DNA of 48,932 nucleotides from Chloroflexota bacterium (lineage in GTDB: Bacteria; Chloroflexota; Dehalococcoidia; Dehalococcoidales; UBA2162), in assembly GCA_016199495.1 (NCBI GenBank), contig JACQGQ010000048.1, positions 1-48,932 on the forward strand, read 5' to 3'. The stretch's first letter is position 1, and each line of letters starts with the position of its first letter. Positions 24,091-32,254 of this stretch are shown here, one piece after another. The notes under the pieces were generated by a model. The model was not told where the DNA came from and searched no databases. It worked only from the letters and a program-made list of their open reading frames with translations. Made by a program: the position numbers and the translations under genes.

Positions 24091-24681
24091 TCACCCTTTA
24101 ATCTCAGCCCCACAGTGGGGGCATATCTTAGTATCGGGAGAGACAGGTTGACCACATTCGGAACAGAACTTCAGAGTTGCCCGGCAGGCCTGACAGTAGG
24201 GGAGTTCTTCATTAACTAATTCCTCATCACAATAAGGGCAGTAGCAATGCTGTGCCGGCTCAGCAGTCGCTGGTTCAATCCCGGCGGCCGTTTTCCCCTC
24301 TCCTGTGCGGCGCTGTTTACTCAGGTAGTCCTCAATGGCTTTATGCAGGGCTTCATCACCGAGATTGGAGCAGTGAAGCTTGTTCTTAGGCAAACCATCC
24401 AGTTCAGCCGCCACCATACGGGCATTGATTTTCATCGCTTCGTCAAGCGTCTTACCAATTGCCAGTTCACTGACCATGCTGGAGACGGCAATGGCGGCCC
24501 CGCAGCCGAAGGTCTTGAACTTAACATCTTCCAGATGGCCATCTTTCACTTTGATATAGAAGGTCATCATATCTCCGCACACGGGGTTGCCAACCTCCCC
24601 AATCCCATCCGGATTTTCAATCTCCCCGACATTACGGGGATGCATAAAGTGGTCCATCACCTTTTCACTATAAAGCGGCAT
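24091..24681 (-). CDS. iscU: IscU/NifU-type Fe-S scaffold fused to C-terminal zinc ribbons
   Basis: 197 residues from the ATG at 24681 (MPLYSEKVMDHFMHPRNVGE); the in-frame extension to 24777 lies inside the upstream gene. The scaffold domain (about 1-120) has its three cysteines in GNPVCGD, FGCGAAIAVSS and KLHCSNLG. After a linker, about 145-197 hold a double zinc ribbon: CPYCDEEL with YCQACR, and CSECGQP with CPHCGAE. IscU builds [2Fe-2S] clusters using sulfur from a desulfurase. The fusion is unusual. It starts 1-2 bases after the stop of the NifS-like gene. Confidence 0.9.
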   Translation of the reverse strand: MPLYSEKVMDHFMHPRNVGEIENPDGIGEVGNPVCGDMMTFYIKVKDGHLEDVKFKTFGCGAAIAVSSMVSELAIGKTLDEAMKINARMVAAELDGLPKNKLHCSNLGDEALHKAIEDYLSKQRRTGEGKTAAGIEPATAEPAQHCYCPYCDEELVNEELPYCQACRATLKFCSECGQPVSPDTKICPHCGAEIKG

Positions 24682-24682
24682 G

Positions 24683-25870
24683 CTAGCTGCCTCCTTTACC
24701 TGTTTTAATAAATTTGGAATAGAGTGGCGACATCTGCCGCAGCCTGTCGACGATAGGGGGCAGCACCTCCAGAACATAGTCTACGTCTTCAGTGGTATTA
24801 TCCAGACCAAAGCCGAAGAGCAGCGAACCCTGGGCCAACTCGTGAGATATTCCCATGGCAATCAGCACGTGTGAGGCTTTAAGTGCCCTTGAAGTGCAAG
24901 CCGAGCCGCTGGAGACAGCCACCCCCTGGCTATTTAACAACATCAGCATGGATTCGCCCTCGATGAACTCCACGCAGAAGCTGGCATTACCCGGAAGGCG
25001 GTTCCGGGGATGGCCGCTAACCACCACGTGGTCAATCTTAGCCGGCAATTCGGTGAGCAAGCGGTCACGCAGCGGAGTGAGGTGCGCGACGCGCCCCGCC
25101 ATATTGGCCATCGCCATCTCAGCCGCCTTACCCAGACCGACAATAGCCGGGACATTCTCGGTACCGGCACGCCGCCCGCCCTCCTGCACACCGCCATCGA
25201 GCAGGGGCATAATGCGCACCCCCTTCCGCACCCAGAGCACCCCCACCCCTTTCGGACCGTAGAACTGGTTACCCGCCAAACTCAAAGCGTCTACCCCCAG
25301 CTCCTTGACATTGACCGGTATCGTGCCGGCAGTAGCCACGGCATCAGTGTGAAAGACCACATTATTCTCCCTGGTTATTTGGGCAATCTCCTCTATCGGT
25401 TCGATAGTACCCACCTCGCCGTTAGCCTGCATCACTGAGACCAGTATGGTGTCTTTCCTCAAACTTCTCCGCACCTCCTCGGGGTCAACGACACCCTGCT
25501 TATCTACCGGAAGCAGTGTCAGCTCAAAGCCCAATTTCTCCAGGGTTCTGGCGGAGTGAAGCACCGAGAAGTGTTCAATCGCTGAGACGACGACATGCTT
25601 GCCCTTACTTTGTTGAGCCAGTGCCAGTCCTTTAATGGCGAAATTATTGCTTTCGGTACCGCTAGCGGTGAAGATGACCTCCTCGGCACCAGCCCCGATA
25701 AGCTGAGCCACCTGGACTCGAGCCGCATCGACTGCTTCCCGGGCAGTATCGCCCCAGTCATGCAGTGAGGAGGGGTTACCAAAAATCTCATCGAGGAATG
25801 GGAGCATTACCTGCCGAACCTCGGGGAGGAGAGGCGTAGTGGCCGCATTATCTAAATAGACCTTTCTCAT
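24683..25870 (-). CDS. NifS/IscS-like protein lacking the PLP-binding lysine
   Basis: A 395-residue fold-type I aminotransferase-like protein. Several desulfurase residues are present: His100 (SAIEHFSV), MQANGEVG, Asp176 (HTDAV) and active-loop Cys325 ([10 protein letters not shown]). However, the SxHK motif that holds the PLP lysine reads [11 protein letters not shown], so Lys is replaced by Gln202 and the His by Asn201. The substrate-binding Arg in the later GSxRFSxG motif is also replaced (GSLLFGFG). It is therefore unlikely to act as a normal cysteine desulfurase, but the Cys could ligate a cluster on IscU, as reported for Archaeoglobus fulgidus IscS. The iscU-zinc-ribbon gene follows directly. 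GAGAGGTGA precedes the ATG. Confidence 0.85.
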   Translation of the reverse strand: MRKVYLDNAATTPLLPEVRQVMLPFLDEIFGNPSSLHDWGDTAREAVDAARVQVAQLIGAGAEEVIFTASGTESNNFAIKGLALAQQSKGKHVVVSAIEHFSVLHSARTLEKLGFELTLLPVDKQGVVDPEEVRRSLRKDTILVSVMQANGEVGTIEPIEEIAQITRENNVVFHTDAVATAGTIPVNVKELGVDALSLAGNQFYGPKGVGVLWVRKGVRIMPLLDGGVQEGGRRAGTENVPAIVGLGKAAEMAMANMAGRVAHLTPLRDRLLTELPAKIDHVVVSGHPRNRLPGNASFCVEFIEGESMLMLLNSQGVAVSSGSACTSRALKASHVLIAMGISHELAQGSLLFGFGLDNTTEDVDYVLEVLPPIVDRLRQMSPLYSKFIKTGKGGS

Positions 25871-26079
25871 ATCGTCACCTCTCTGATAGATAGTCTTGGG
25901 GCAAGCCTGTACTCTGCCTATTTATATTTTATCACATAACATTACCGCTTGCGCATAAGAGCCAACAACCTATTCTACGAGACAATTATTATCAAGATAT
26001 GTGATGTAGGTCACATACTGTCATCAGGATACATTTTGCAGTGGTAGCAGGATATTTCATTTTTACACAAGTAAGAGAC

Positions 26080-26109
26080 TTGACTAAGGAAATACCCCAT
26101 GGTAGTATT
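26080..26109 (+). promoter_or_regulatory. csoR promoter with palindromic operator in the spacer
   Basis: TTGACT (26080-26085), 17 bp spacer, TAGTAT (26103-26108). An imperfect palindrome AATACCCCATGGTAGTATT (26091-26109) lies across the spacer and the -10 box, with TACCC as in known CsoR sites. The first gene downstream encodes a CsoR-type regulator, so copper-relieved autorepression is expected. Confidence 0.65.
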
Positions 26110-26170
26110 AAGTATGTTAGACAGTTGATGGCAGCGATGGCAAATGACGACTAAGGAGGAACTAAACAGA

Positions 26171-26464
26171 ATGTCGACCGCAATCAGACAGTACCGATAT
26201 GTCAAGGATAAGCCGTCTCTCTTAGCCAGGATGAAGAAAATTGAGGGCCAGGCTAAGGGCATTCAGCAGATGCTCGAAGAAGACCGTTACTGTATCGATA
26301 TTGTTCAGCAGTTAACCGCTCTCTCAGCGGCGGCCGATGAGGTGGCTCTGCTCATACTTCAAGGCCACATTGAAGGTTGTGTTACCAATGCTATCCACGA
26401 CCAGCACGGTGAGGCTCACATCAAGGAACTGATGGAAACGATACGCAAGGCGATGAAGCGGTAA
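26171..26464 (+). CDS. csoR: CsoR-type copper-sensing repressor
   Basis: 97 residues from the ATG at 26171, which follows TAAGGAGG; an ATG at 26144 would place that ribosome site inside the gene. It is an all-helical DUF156 protein: SLLARMKKIEGQAKGIQQML, DRYCIDIVQQLTAL and LQGHIEGCVTNAI. The Cys-His-Cys set is the copper(I) site of CsoR, distinguishing it from RcnR and FrmR. It should repress itself and the downstream copper genes until Cu(I) binds. Downstream genes on the strand include a YHS protein and CopA. Confidence 0.88.
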   Translation: MSTAIRQYRYVKDKPSLLARMKKIEGQAKGIQQMLEEDRYCIDIVQQLTALSAAADEVALLILQGHIEGCVTNAIHDQHGEAHIKELMETIRKAMKR

Positions 26465-26487
26465 TTCATTTTGGGAAAAGGGGGATA

Positions 26488-26878
26488 ATGGCCAGATTGG
26501 TCAAAAGTACGGTATTTACTATCTTCATGTTAATGATGACAATTATGGTCGCGGGCTGCCCCTCACCCCTCACCCCTTACCCCCAATAAAGAATCTCAGA
26601 TGAAGAACGGCGTTACTTTTAATGACATCAAGGTTATGGTCTTTCAATCACCAACTTGACCGTGCTGTGGAGCCTGGTCAGGCTATTTGAAAAAATAAGG
26701 TTTTCAAGTTGAAACAAGATACGTAGCGGATATGTCTTCCATAAAGAGGAAATATCAAATCCCACCAAATATGGAAAGCTGTCATACGGCGGTTATTGGG
26801 GATTACTTTGTTGAAGGCCACGTACCCGTTGCAGCAATCGAGAAACTGCTAGCAGAAAAACCAGCTCAAAGGACATAA
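26488..26878 (+). pseudogene. Decayed DUF411-family metal-binding lipoprotein gene, with TGA at a conserved cysteine
   Basis: A signal sequence MARLVKSTVFTIFMLMMTIM with lipobox VAGC opens at 26488, then a run of CCCCTCA repeats shifts the frame. The body from about 26585 reads VTFNDIKVMVFQSPT, TGA (26657-26659), PCCGAWSGYLKK, TAA (26696-26698), GFQVETRYVADM, then IPPNMESCHTAVIGDYFVEG and HVPVAAIEKLLAEKP. This is DUF411, whose usual motif is SPTCxCCGxW. The TGA falls exactly on the first cysteine and could encode selenocysteine. The TAA and the frameshift still break the gene. DUF411 proteins occur in copper and metal resistance clusters, which fits its place after csoR. Confidence 0.8.
26671..26684 (+). 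promoter_or_regulatory. SECIS-like hairpin after the DUF411 TGA
   Basis: AGCC-tggtca-GGCT, with T-A and G-C closing pairs possible inside. The apical loop contains GGTC, as in the Escherichia coli fdhF element, and begins about 16 bases after the TGA, within the spacing known for bacterial SECIS elements. Confidence 0.45.
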
Positions 26879-26994
26879 AATGAGCCGATTTATCAGGAGT
26901 TCAGTATTGGCTATCTCCATTGTTATTGCAGAGAATGGTTCTCGCCCTGGCAAAATAGGCAGCGCAAAAACTATGGTCCCTGGAGCAAGGGGTA

Positions 26995-27801
26995 ATGAGC
27001 GGCATTATCATTAATATCGACCCGGTAATCTTCCACCTTGGCGCTTTTGCGCTTGGCTGGTATGGGCTGGCGGTAACGCTGGCGATAGTCGCCGCGGTGC
27101 TGATAGCGGTCCACCAGGGCAAAAGGAGAGGAATCGACACCACGGAAATCCAGTCCCTCGCTCTCTGGGCAGTGATTGCCGGGATAGTCGGCGCCCGACT
27201 ATTCCATGTCATCGACCAGTGGCAATACTACGCCGCTAATCCTCTTCAGATACTACAGTTCCAGCAGGGAGGCCTGGCTATCTGGGGTGCTCTGGTCGGA
27301 GGAGGAGTTGCCACTATTGCCTATGCCAGGACAAGGCATATCCCACTAGGTCGTCTTGTTGATGCCCTGGCTCCAGCCTTACTGACGGCACATATAATCG
27401 GCCGGTTCGGTTGCATTATCAATGGGGACGCCTACGGCGGTGTGACCAGCCTGCCCTGGGGCTTCATTTACACCCATCCTAATGCCCTGATACCACTAAG
27501 TCTGTTTGGTCGGCCAACCCACCCTTATCCCGTATATGAGATAATCTGGAATGGACTAGCCCTGCTGGTCGTTTGGCAACTTGGCCGCTACTTCAAGCAA
27601 GACAGCCTCGTCTTCCTCAGCTATCTGTCGCTTTACTCTTTAGGACGTTTCGTCCTTACCTTTGTGCGCCAGGAAAACGTTATCCTCTGGGGATTACAAC
27701 AGGCTCAAATAATAGCTATGTTAACCCTGGTCGCTTCCCTGGTGGCAATGACGTATTTGGTTACCAGGCGACCACTACCTGAGAAGCTGACGGAACCATG
27801 A
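26995..27801 (+). CDS. lgt: Prolipoprotein diacylglyceryl transferase
   Basis: A 268-residue membrane protein with about seven hydrophobic segments. The family strings are visible: FHLGAFALGWYGLAVTLAI, GARLFHVIDQWQYY, GGLAIWGALVGG, the signature in the form GRFGCIINGDAYGG, and HPYPVYEIIWNGL. Lgt transfers diacylglycerol to the lipobox cysteine of prolipoproteins in the membrane. The 26879-26994 stretch before it holds no convincing gene. Its location inside a copper cluster, behind a lipoprotein gene, suggests an accessory copy. Confidence 0.9.
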   Translation: MSGIIINIDPVIFHLGAFALGWYGLAVTLAIVAAVLIAVHQGKRRGIDTTEIQSLALWAVIAGIVGARLFHVIDQWQYYAANPLQILQFQQGGLAIWGALVGGGVATIAYARTRHIPLGRLVDALAPALLTAHIIGRFGCIINGDAYGGVTSLPWGFIYTHPNALIPLSLFGRPTHPYPVYEIIWNGLALLVVWQLGRYFKQDSLVFLSYLSLYSLGRFVLTFVRQENVILWGLQQAQIIAMLTLVASLVAMTYLVTRRPLPEKLTEP

Positions 27802-27866
27802 CAGGAAGAAACACTAAGCAAAATCCCAGTCTAAGGCTAATTTAGCTGAGAAAGGAGGTGATAAAG

Positions 27867-28052
27867 ATGGCTAAAGACCCGGTTTGTGGCATGGATGTAA
27901 ACGAGAAGACGGCAGCCGGCAAGTCCGAGCACATGGGCAAGACCTATTACTTCTGCTCCCCTGGCTGCAAGAAAGCCTTCGATGCCAACCCTTCCAAGTA
28001 TCTCAAAGGCGGGGGACAGACTACGGGTGGACGTTCCGGTCACCAGATGTAA
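27867..28052 (+). CDS. YHS-domain metal-binding protein
   Basis: 61 residues from the ATG at 27867, with a consensus AAAGGAGGTG 6 bases upstream; the GTG at 27858 lies inside that site. The YHS domain is complete: DPVCGMDVNEKTA, KTYYFCSPGCKKAFDANPSKYL. Such domains bind copper or other soft metals through the cysteines. The following gene, copA, begins with the same domain, so this may be a soluble chaperone for the pump. Confidence 0.9.
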   Translation: MAKDPVCGMDVNEKTAAGKSEHMGKTYYFCSPGCKKAFDANPSKYLKGGGQTTGGRSGHQM

Positions 28053-28099
28053 TCGCGTCTTCTAGTCATGGGTTCTCTCCGGCAACCTTGTAAGCCGAA

Positions 28100-28122
28100 A
28101 CTGGAAGCTCAGCGCTTCCAGT
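28100..28122 (+). other. Strong hairpin in the copA leader
   Basis: ACTGGAAGC-tcagc-GCTTCCAGT, a 9-bp perfect stem with no T-run, midway in the 156-bp gap between the YHS and copA genes. It could be a processing or regulatory structure in the mRNA. Confidence 0.45.
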
Positions 28123-28208
28123 CGCTAGGTAAGACCTGGCCTGATGAGGCTAGAAAGGGAGATTAACATTATATGTCAAACGCAACCAAGCGAATGTGGA
28201 GGTAAATT

Positions 28209-30332
28209 ATGCCAATTGACCCAGTTTGTAAGATGACCGTAGACGAGAGCACACCGTTTAAGGCGGAATTAGGGGGGCGGATGTACTATTTCTGCGCCCA
28301 GGAGTGTTTGCAGACGTTTCTGAACCCGGAAAAAGAATTGAAGAGTTTGAAACACCGGGTCTCCCTAGTCCTGTCGGGAGTCTTAGTGATAGCGCTCCTG
28401 CGGGTAATCGCGCTTTTCGCTCTAGCGGCAGGAGTGTCCATAGTTACCTGGGCACCTATACCTCAGCTACCGTGGTTCACTTGGGGCTACTGGCTATTCA
28501 TCTTAACTACACCGGTTCAGTTCATCGGTGGATGGAGCTTCTACAAGGGCGCCTACACAGCCCTTAAGGCAAGAGCAACGAACATGGATGTCCTCATCGC
28601 GATGGGGACCACCACTGCCTACCTCTTCAGTTCGGTCGTGCTATTCTTCCCTGGAGTGCTACCTGTAGCTGAAAAGGACGTATACTTCGAGGTATCGGCG
28701 GTCATTATTGCTTTCGTACTCCTCGGTAGATTCATCGAGGACTATATACGGGCACACACTTCATCCGCGGTAAGGAAACTGATGGACCTACGCCCGGATG
28801 TCGCCCGCGTTATCAGGGATGACCAGGAAGTTGAGATACCTGCCGAAAGCGTCATGGTTGACGAAATTGTCGTAGTTAGGCCAGGCGAAAAGATACCAAC
28901 CGATGGCATCGTCACCGAGGGAAGTTCATCCATAGATGAAAAGTTGGTCACCGGAGAGAGCATACCGGTGGAGAAGAAGCCCGGGGATAATGTCATCGGC
29001 GCCACGCTCAATAGAATGGGTAGCTTGAAGTATAAGGCAACTCAGGTTGGAGCGGACACTACACTAATGCAAATCGTGAAGATGGTCGAGGAAGCCCAGG
29101 CATCCACCCTGAATGCACGTATTCAGAGAATGGCCGACCAGATCAGCGCCATTGCCGTGCCGGCGGTTGTCACCGTCGCGATACTATCGTTTCTAGGCTG
29201 GTTTTTGCTCGGGGATGACTTCACCGCCGGGATTCTGGCGTTCGTGGCCGTAATGATCATATCGTGCCCATGCGCCATCGGTATTGCCACTCCTTTATCC
29301 CTGTTCTTCGGCGTTGGCAAAGGTGCTGAAGCCGGTATCCTTATCCGTAGCGGCGAGTACCTGGAACAGGCCCAGAGACTGACTACAGTGGTGTTTGACA
29401 AGACGGGTACCCTCACCAAGGGAGAACCCTCAGTAACAGATATCATCGGCGATAATAAAGACGAAGCCTTGCGGCTAGCCGCTGTAGCCGAGAAGTCTTC
29501 AGAGCATCCGCTTGGTGAGGCAATCGTGCGGGCGGCCAGAGAGAAGGGGATGGTAATAAAGGATACCGAGACATTCGAGGCCATATCTGGCCACGGTATC
29601 ATCGTAAAAGCTGAGGGCAAGGAAGTGCTTGTCGGCAACCGGCGGTTAATGCACACCAATAGCATCATCACAGATAGCCTGGAACAAACCATCCAGGGCT
29701 TTGAGGTCCAAGGCAAGACAGCCATGATAGTGGCTATTGATAAGAAGATAGCTGGTATTATTGCTGTGGCTGACACATTGAAAGACCACTCAACGGAAGC
29801 GGTCACGGAGCTCAAAAAAATGGGCATTGAGACTATCATGCTGACCGGGGACAACGAAAGGACAGCCAACGCGATAGCGAAACTGGTAGGTATTGACAAG
29901 GTCATCGCCAACGTCCTCCCTGGCGGAAAGGTGGACGTCATCAAGAAATTGCAGACCGAGGGCAAGATAGTAGCTATGGTAGGCGATGGCATCAACGACT
30001 CACCGGCGTTAGCACAGTCGAACATCGGCATCGCCGTGGGCAGCGGTTCGGACGTGGCCAAGGAGACCGGCGGTATCATCCTCATTAAGGACGACCTCAG
30101 AGATGTCGCAGCGGGCATCGTGCTGAGCCGAGCAACAATAAGGAAGATAAAGCAAAACTTATTCTGGGCATTGTTCTACAACACGCTGGGCATACCGGTT
30201 GCGGCTTTTGGGCTGCTGAACCCGATAATCGCTGCGCTGGCTATGGCCATGAGCTCTCTTTTTGTGGTCACGAACTCGACGCTACTCAACCGGTTCAAGT
30301 TGGTAAAAACAATTGAATCACAGGTTCCATAA
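28209..30332 (+). CDS. copA: Copper-translocating P1B-type ATPase with N-terminal YHS domain
   Basis: A 707-residue pump. A YHS domain (about 1-45: [32 protein letters not shown]) replaces the usual HMA domain. The membrane CPC motif is at 353-355 ([12 protein letters not shown]), the phosphorylated Asp is at about 397 ([12 protein letters not shown]), the nucleotide-domain HP motif is in [11 protein letters not shown], and [10 protein letters not shown] is the hinge. It exports Cu(I) or a related ion using ATP. GGAGGT precedes the ATG. It is downstream of csoR and the YHS gene. Confidence 0.95.
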   Translation: MPIDPVCKMTVDESTPFKAELGGRMYYFCAQECLQTFLNPEKELKSLKHRVSLVLSGVLVIALLRVIALFALAAGVSIVTWAPIPQLPWFTWGYWLFILTTPVQFIGGWSFYKGAYTALKARATNMDVLIAMGTTTAYLFSSVVLFFPGVLPVAEKDVYFEVSAVIIAFVLLGRFIEDYIRAHTSSAVRKLMDLRPDVARVIRDDQEVEIPAESVMVDEIVVVRPGEKIPTDGIVTEGSSSIDEKLVTGESIPVEKKPGDNVIGATLNRMGSLKYKATQVGADTTLMQIVKMVEEAQASTLNARIQRMADQISAIAVPAVVTVAILSFLGWFLLGDDFTAGILAFVAVMIISCPCAIGIATPLSLFFGVGKGAEAGILIRSGEYLEQAQRLTTVVFDKTGTLTKGEPSVTDIIGDNKDEALRLAAVAEKSSEHPLGEAIVRAAREKGMVIKDTETFEAISGHGIIVKAEGKEVLVGNRRLMHTNSIITDSLEQTIQGFEVQGKTAMIVAIDKKIAGIIAVADTLKDHSTEAVTELKKMGIETIMLTGDNERTANAIAKLVGIDKVIANVLPGGKVDVIKKLQTEGKIVAMVGDGINDSPALAQSNIGIAVGSGSDVAKETGGIILIKDDLRDVAAGIVLSRATIRKIKQNLFWALFYNTLGIPVAAFGLLNPIIAALAMAMSSLFVVTNSTLLNRFKLVKTIESQVP

Positions 30333-30352
30333 GTGCGGTCATCTATACCGGT

Positions 30353-30511
30353 ATGTCGCTGGCGGCGTCTGGTCTCTTTCTGGTTGCCACCCTGGCGGGC
30401 GAATATACGCTGGTGGAACGTATCGGTGGTGCCGGCTGGGTGTTCTTGCTGTCAATGATTATCCTGATGCCCATTATTACGCCGCTGGTGAAGAAAAGAC
30501 GTGGCGCCTAG
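30353..30511 (+). CDS. Possible small two-helix membrane protein after copA
   Basis: A 52-residue frame: LAASGLFLVATLAGEYTLVE, a loop with RIGGAGW, then VFLLSMIILMPIITPLVKKR. Two hydrophobic helices and a basic tail are plausible for an inner-membrane peptide. It opens 21 bp after copA, without a clear ribosome site. It might instead be the 3' remnant of a larger gene. Confidence 0.4.
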   Translation: MSLAASGLFLVATLAGEYTLVERIGGAGWVFLLSMIILMPIITPLVKKRRGA

Positions 30512-30669
30512 ACTGTATTTACAGCGTGTTGCGTAATTTCCAGGTTACAGCTTTGATGCTCTGCGCACCATGCCTGACATTTCTCGGCCCATTCTTTCTC
30601 TTCGTAGGCAAAGCCGCATTCTTCACAAATATAGTATGTCTTACCGTCCTTAGCTAGCTTTTTTACCAC
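30508..30669 (-). CDS. Small zinc-knuckle protein encoded behind trxB
   Basis: A 53-residue frame from a GTG at 30669: VVKKLAKDGKTYYICEECGF, then AYEEKEWAEKCQAWCAEHQS, ending CNLEITQHAVNTV. CEECGF with CQAWC is a small zinc-binding pattern seen in short archaeal and bacterial proteins of unknown role. A stop lies four codons upstream in the same frame, so the start is well bounded. It lies 21 bp downstream of trxB on the same strand and meets the tail of the plus-strand frame at 30353. Confidence 0.7.
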   Translation of the reverse strand: MVKKLAKDGKTYYICEECGFAYEEKEWAEKCQAWCAEHQSCNLEITQHAVNTV

Positions 30670-30690
30670 CTCTTGTCCTACCTATGATGG

Positions 30691-31605
30691 CTATCCGGCC
30701 AGCCGTTGCAGGTAGCGGTGCGCTTGCAGCACTGCCTTCGCCCCTTCACCAGCAGCGACCACTATCTGCTTCTCGGGTACATTAGTTACATCCCCGGCAG
30801 CATAAAGCCCGGGAATAGAAGTTTCGCAAGAACAGTTGATGACGACCTCTCCCCACTGGTTGAGTTCAACGAGCCCCTTTACTAGCTCAGAGTTAGGCAC
30901 CAAGCCGATTTCAATGAAAACCCCGCTCACATTCAGCCGTTTTTCCTTGCCACTCTTCAGATTTTTTATCAGCACCCCTTCAACCAGGTCACGCCCCTCA
31001 ATTTTCTCTGTTTGATATTCAGTAAAAATGCTCAGGTTTTTAGCCTCCCCCAGCTTATCAATCAGAACAGCATCACCGGTTAACGGCGTCAGCGAGACAA
31101 GGTCGATATGCTCAGCAATTTTTACCATGTCCAGTACCGCCTCAAGGGCCGAGTTGCCGCCGCCCACTATCGCCACCTTCTGTCCTGAGAAAACAGGCCC
31201 ATCACAGATGGCACAATAGGTTACTCCCCGCCCGGTGAGTTCCGCCTCCCCGGGCACATTAAGCTGCCTCGGTCTCTTCCCGGTAGCTAAAAGGGCGACC
31301 TTCGCTTGATACTTCTCACCGGTCTCAGTTATCGCCTCAAAGCCCCCTTCAATCTTCTCCAGCCGGGAAATCTTATAACCAATTTTCTGCTCCAGGGGAT
31401 ACTGACTCACCTGAGTTTGAAACTTATCTATCAGTTCCGGGCCCTCGATAAATTGATAGCCCAGGTAGTTCTCAATACCCAGTGTTAGATTCACCTGCCC
31501 GCCGATATCAACGCTAATCAGCAATGCATTGAGCCGCTTACGAGCAGCATAGACACTGGCCGCCAGGCCAGCGGGACCGCCACCTAATATCATCAAATCA
31601 TACAT
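30691..31605 (-). CDS. trxB: Thioredoxin reductase
   Basis: A 304-residue flavoprotein. FAD-binding motif LGGGPAGLAASVYAARK at 7-23, the redox pair Cys131-Cys134 in YCAICDGPVF, NADPH-binding VAIVGGGNSALEA, and GLYAAGDVTN near the C-terminus. It passes electrons from NADPH to a thioredoxin or glutaredoxin-like disulfide. It lies 48 bp downstream of the selenocysteine glutaredoxin gene on the same strand, and that protein is the obvious partner. Confidence 0.93.
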   Translation of the reverse strand: MYDLMILGGGPAGLAASVYAARKRLNALLISVDIGGQVNLTLGIENYLGYQFIEGPELIDKFQTQVSQYPLEQKIGYKISRLEKIEGGFEAITETGEKYQAKVALLATGKRPRQLNVPGEAELTGRGVTYCAICDGPVFSGQKVAIVGGGNSALEAVLDMVKIAEHIDLVSLTPLTGDAVLIDKLGEAKNLSIFTEYQTEKIEGRDLVEGVLIKNLKSGKEKRLNVSGVFIEIGLVPNSELVKGLVELNQWGEVVINCSCETSIPGLYAAGDVTNVPEKQIVVAAGEGAKAVLQAHRYLQRLAG

Positions 31606-31653
31606 GACTATCTTCTGACCTGTCAGAACTAACTCATCTGCCAGGCAACCACT

Positions 31654-31905
31654 CTATGAAAGTAGGCCATCTAACGCTTTCTGGTTAAAACCAACCACAA
31701 CCTTATCATCAACAGTAATTACAGGAACTCCCATCTGCTTTGACTTGGCTATCATCTCCTTGGCTTTCTCCCTGTCCTTAGCCACGTCATGCTCAGTATA
31801 GGCAATCCCCTTACGCGAAAGATACTCCTTCGCCCGATGGCACCAGGGTCAGGTGGGGGTAGTATAGATAACCACTGCTTTACCAGCTACTTCTTTGTCA
31901 GTCAC
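31654..31905 (-). CDS. Selenocysteine-containing glutaredoxin-like protein (in-frame TGA at the active site)
   Basis: An 83-residue frame with GTG start (GGAGG 8 bases upstream) and stop at 31654. It reads VTDKEVAGKAVVIYTTPT, then TGA at 31849-31851 (codon 19), then PWCHRAKEYLSRKGIAYTEH, DVAKDREKAKEMIA and KQMGVPVITVDDKVVVGF. The TGA falls exactly on the first cysteine of the CPWC motif, so the product is read as UPWC. All family features after it are intact, which rules against a broken gene. A hairpin follows at SECIS distance. The selenol would speed thiol-disulfide exchange, with the adjacent TrxB as reductant. The selA/B/C/D genes are not in the window. Confidence 0.85.
31815..31833 (-). 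promoter_or_regulatory. SECIS-like hairpin in the glutaredoxin gene
   Basis: Minus-strand GCGAAG-gagtat-CTTTCGC: a stem with one bulged T and a six-base loop beginning with G, starting 21 bases after the TGA. This fits the known bacterial SECIS rules of 16-37 bases between UGA and apical loop, with G among the first two loop bases. Confidence 0.65.
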
Positions 31906-31938
31906 TCTTTTACCTCCAATACAGACTACGCAAACCGC

Positions 31939-32085
31939 TCATCCATCCGAACGAATATGTTCACCAACCACCGGATTTCCACATACCGCACAACTGGCAA
32001 CCAACATTACGTTACAGTGGGGACATGAACCGGCAACTTCGGATTCATAACCACACTCCGGACAGATATACTTAGTATTTTCCAT
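31939..32085 (-). CDS. Small zinc-ribbon protein upstream of the selenoglutaredoxin
   Basis: A 48-residue frame MENTKYICPECGYESEVAGS, CPHCNVMLVASCAVCGNPVV, GEHIRSDG, ending at TGA (31941-31939). CPEC/CPHC make one zinc ribbon. CAVCG starts a second whose other half, AVCVVC, is encoded directly after the TGA and in the same frame as the glutaredoxin gene. Either the gene ends here with a half ribbon, or the TGA is read through. It is the first gene of the trxB operon. Confidence 0.65.
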   Translation of the reverse strand: MENTKYICPECGYESEVAGSCPHCNVMLVASCAVCGNPVVGEHIRSDG

Positions 32086-32168
32086 CAGCCCCCCCAGGCG
32101 ATTTTTACAGCGCTATCTTATACTCTACACTTGCCTCTGGGGGATGTCAAACTTACCGAGCTGAGGTC

Positions 32169-32254
32169 GTTTAACAGCCTATCCCCCCGCCTGCCAGAGC
32201 CCTGCCCCCTTCCTTTTCAAGGGGAGAGGGATAAAGGGTGAGGGGTTATTAAAC
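32169..32254 (-). repeat. Palindromic element R5, compact copy
   Basis: Ends are GTTTAACAGCC and GGTTATTAAAC. The inner arms are TATCCCCCC...CTGCCCCCTTCC and AAGGGGAGAGGGATAAAGGG. It has no central GAGGGGC hairpin and no cargo. It lies in the gap between the zinc-ribbon operon and the transporter gene; the rest of 32086-32352 shows nothing else. Confidence 0.75.

Noticed and set aside
26880..27013. Short plus-strand frame MSRFIRSSVLAISIVIAENG... before lgt
   Set aside because: It lacks a ribosome site and any recognisable domain and runs into the lgt start. It is at best a gene remnant.
28130..28165. CTGATGAG...GAAA core resembling a hammerhead ribozyme
   Set aside because: Stem II is absent and the sequence upstream cannot form stem III with the bases after GAAA.
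29123..30118. 331-codon minus-strand frame inside copA
   Set aside because: Ser/Thr/Pro/Ile-rich shadow of the ATPase gene with no family features.
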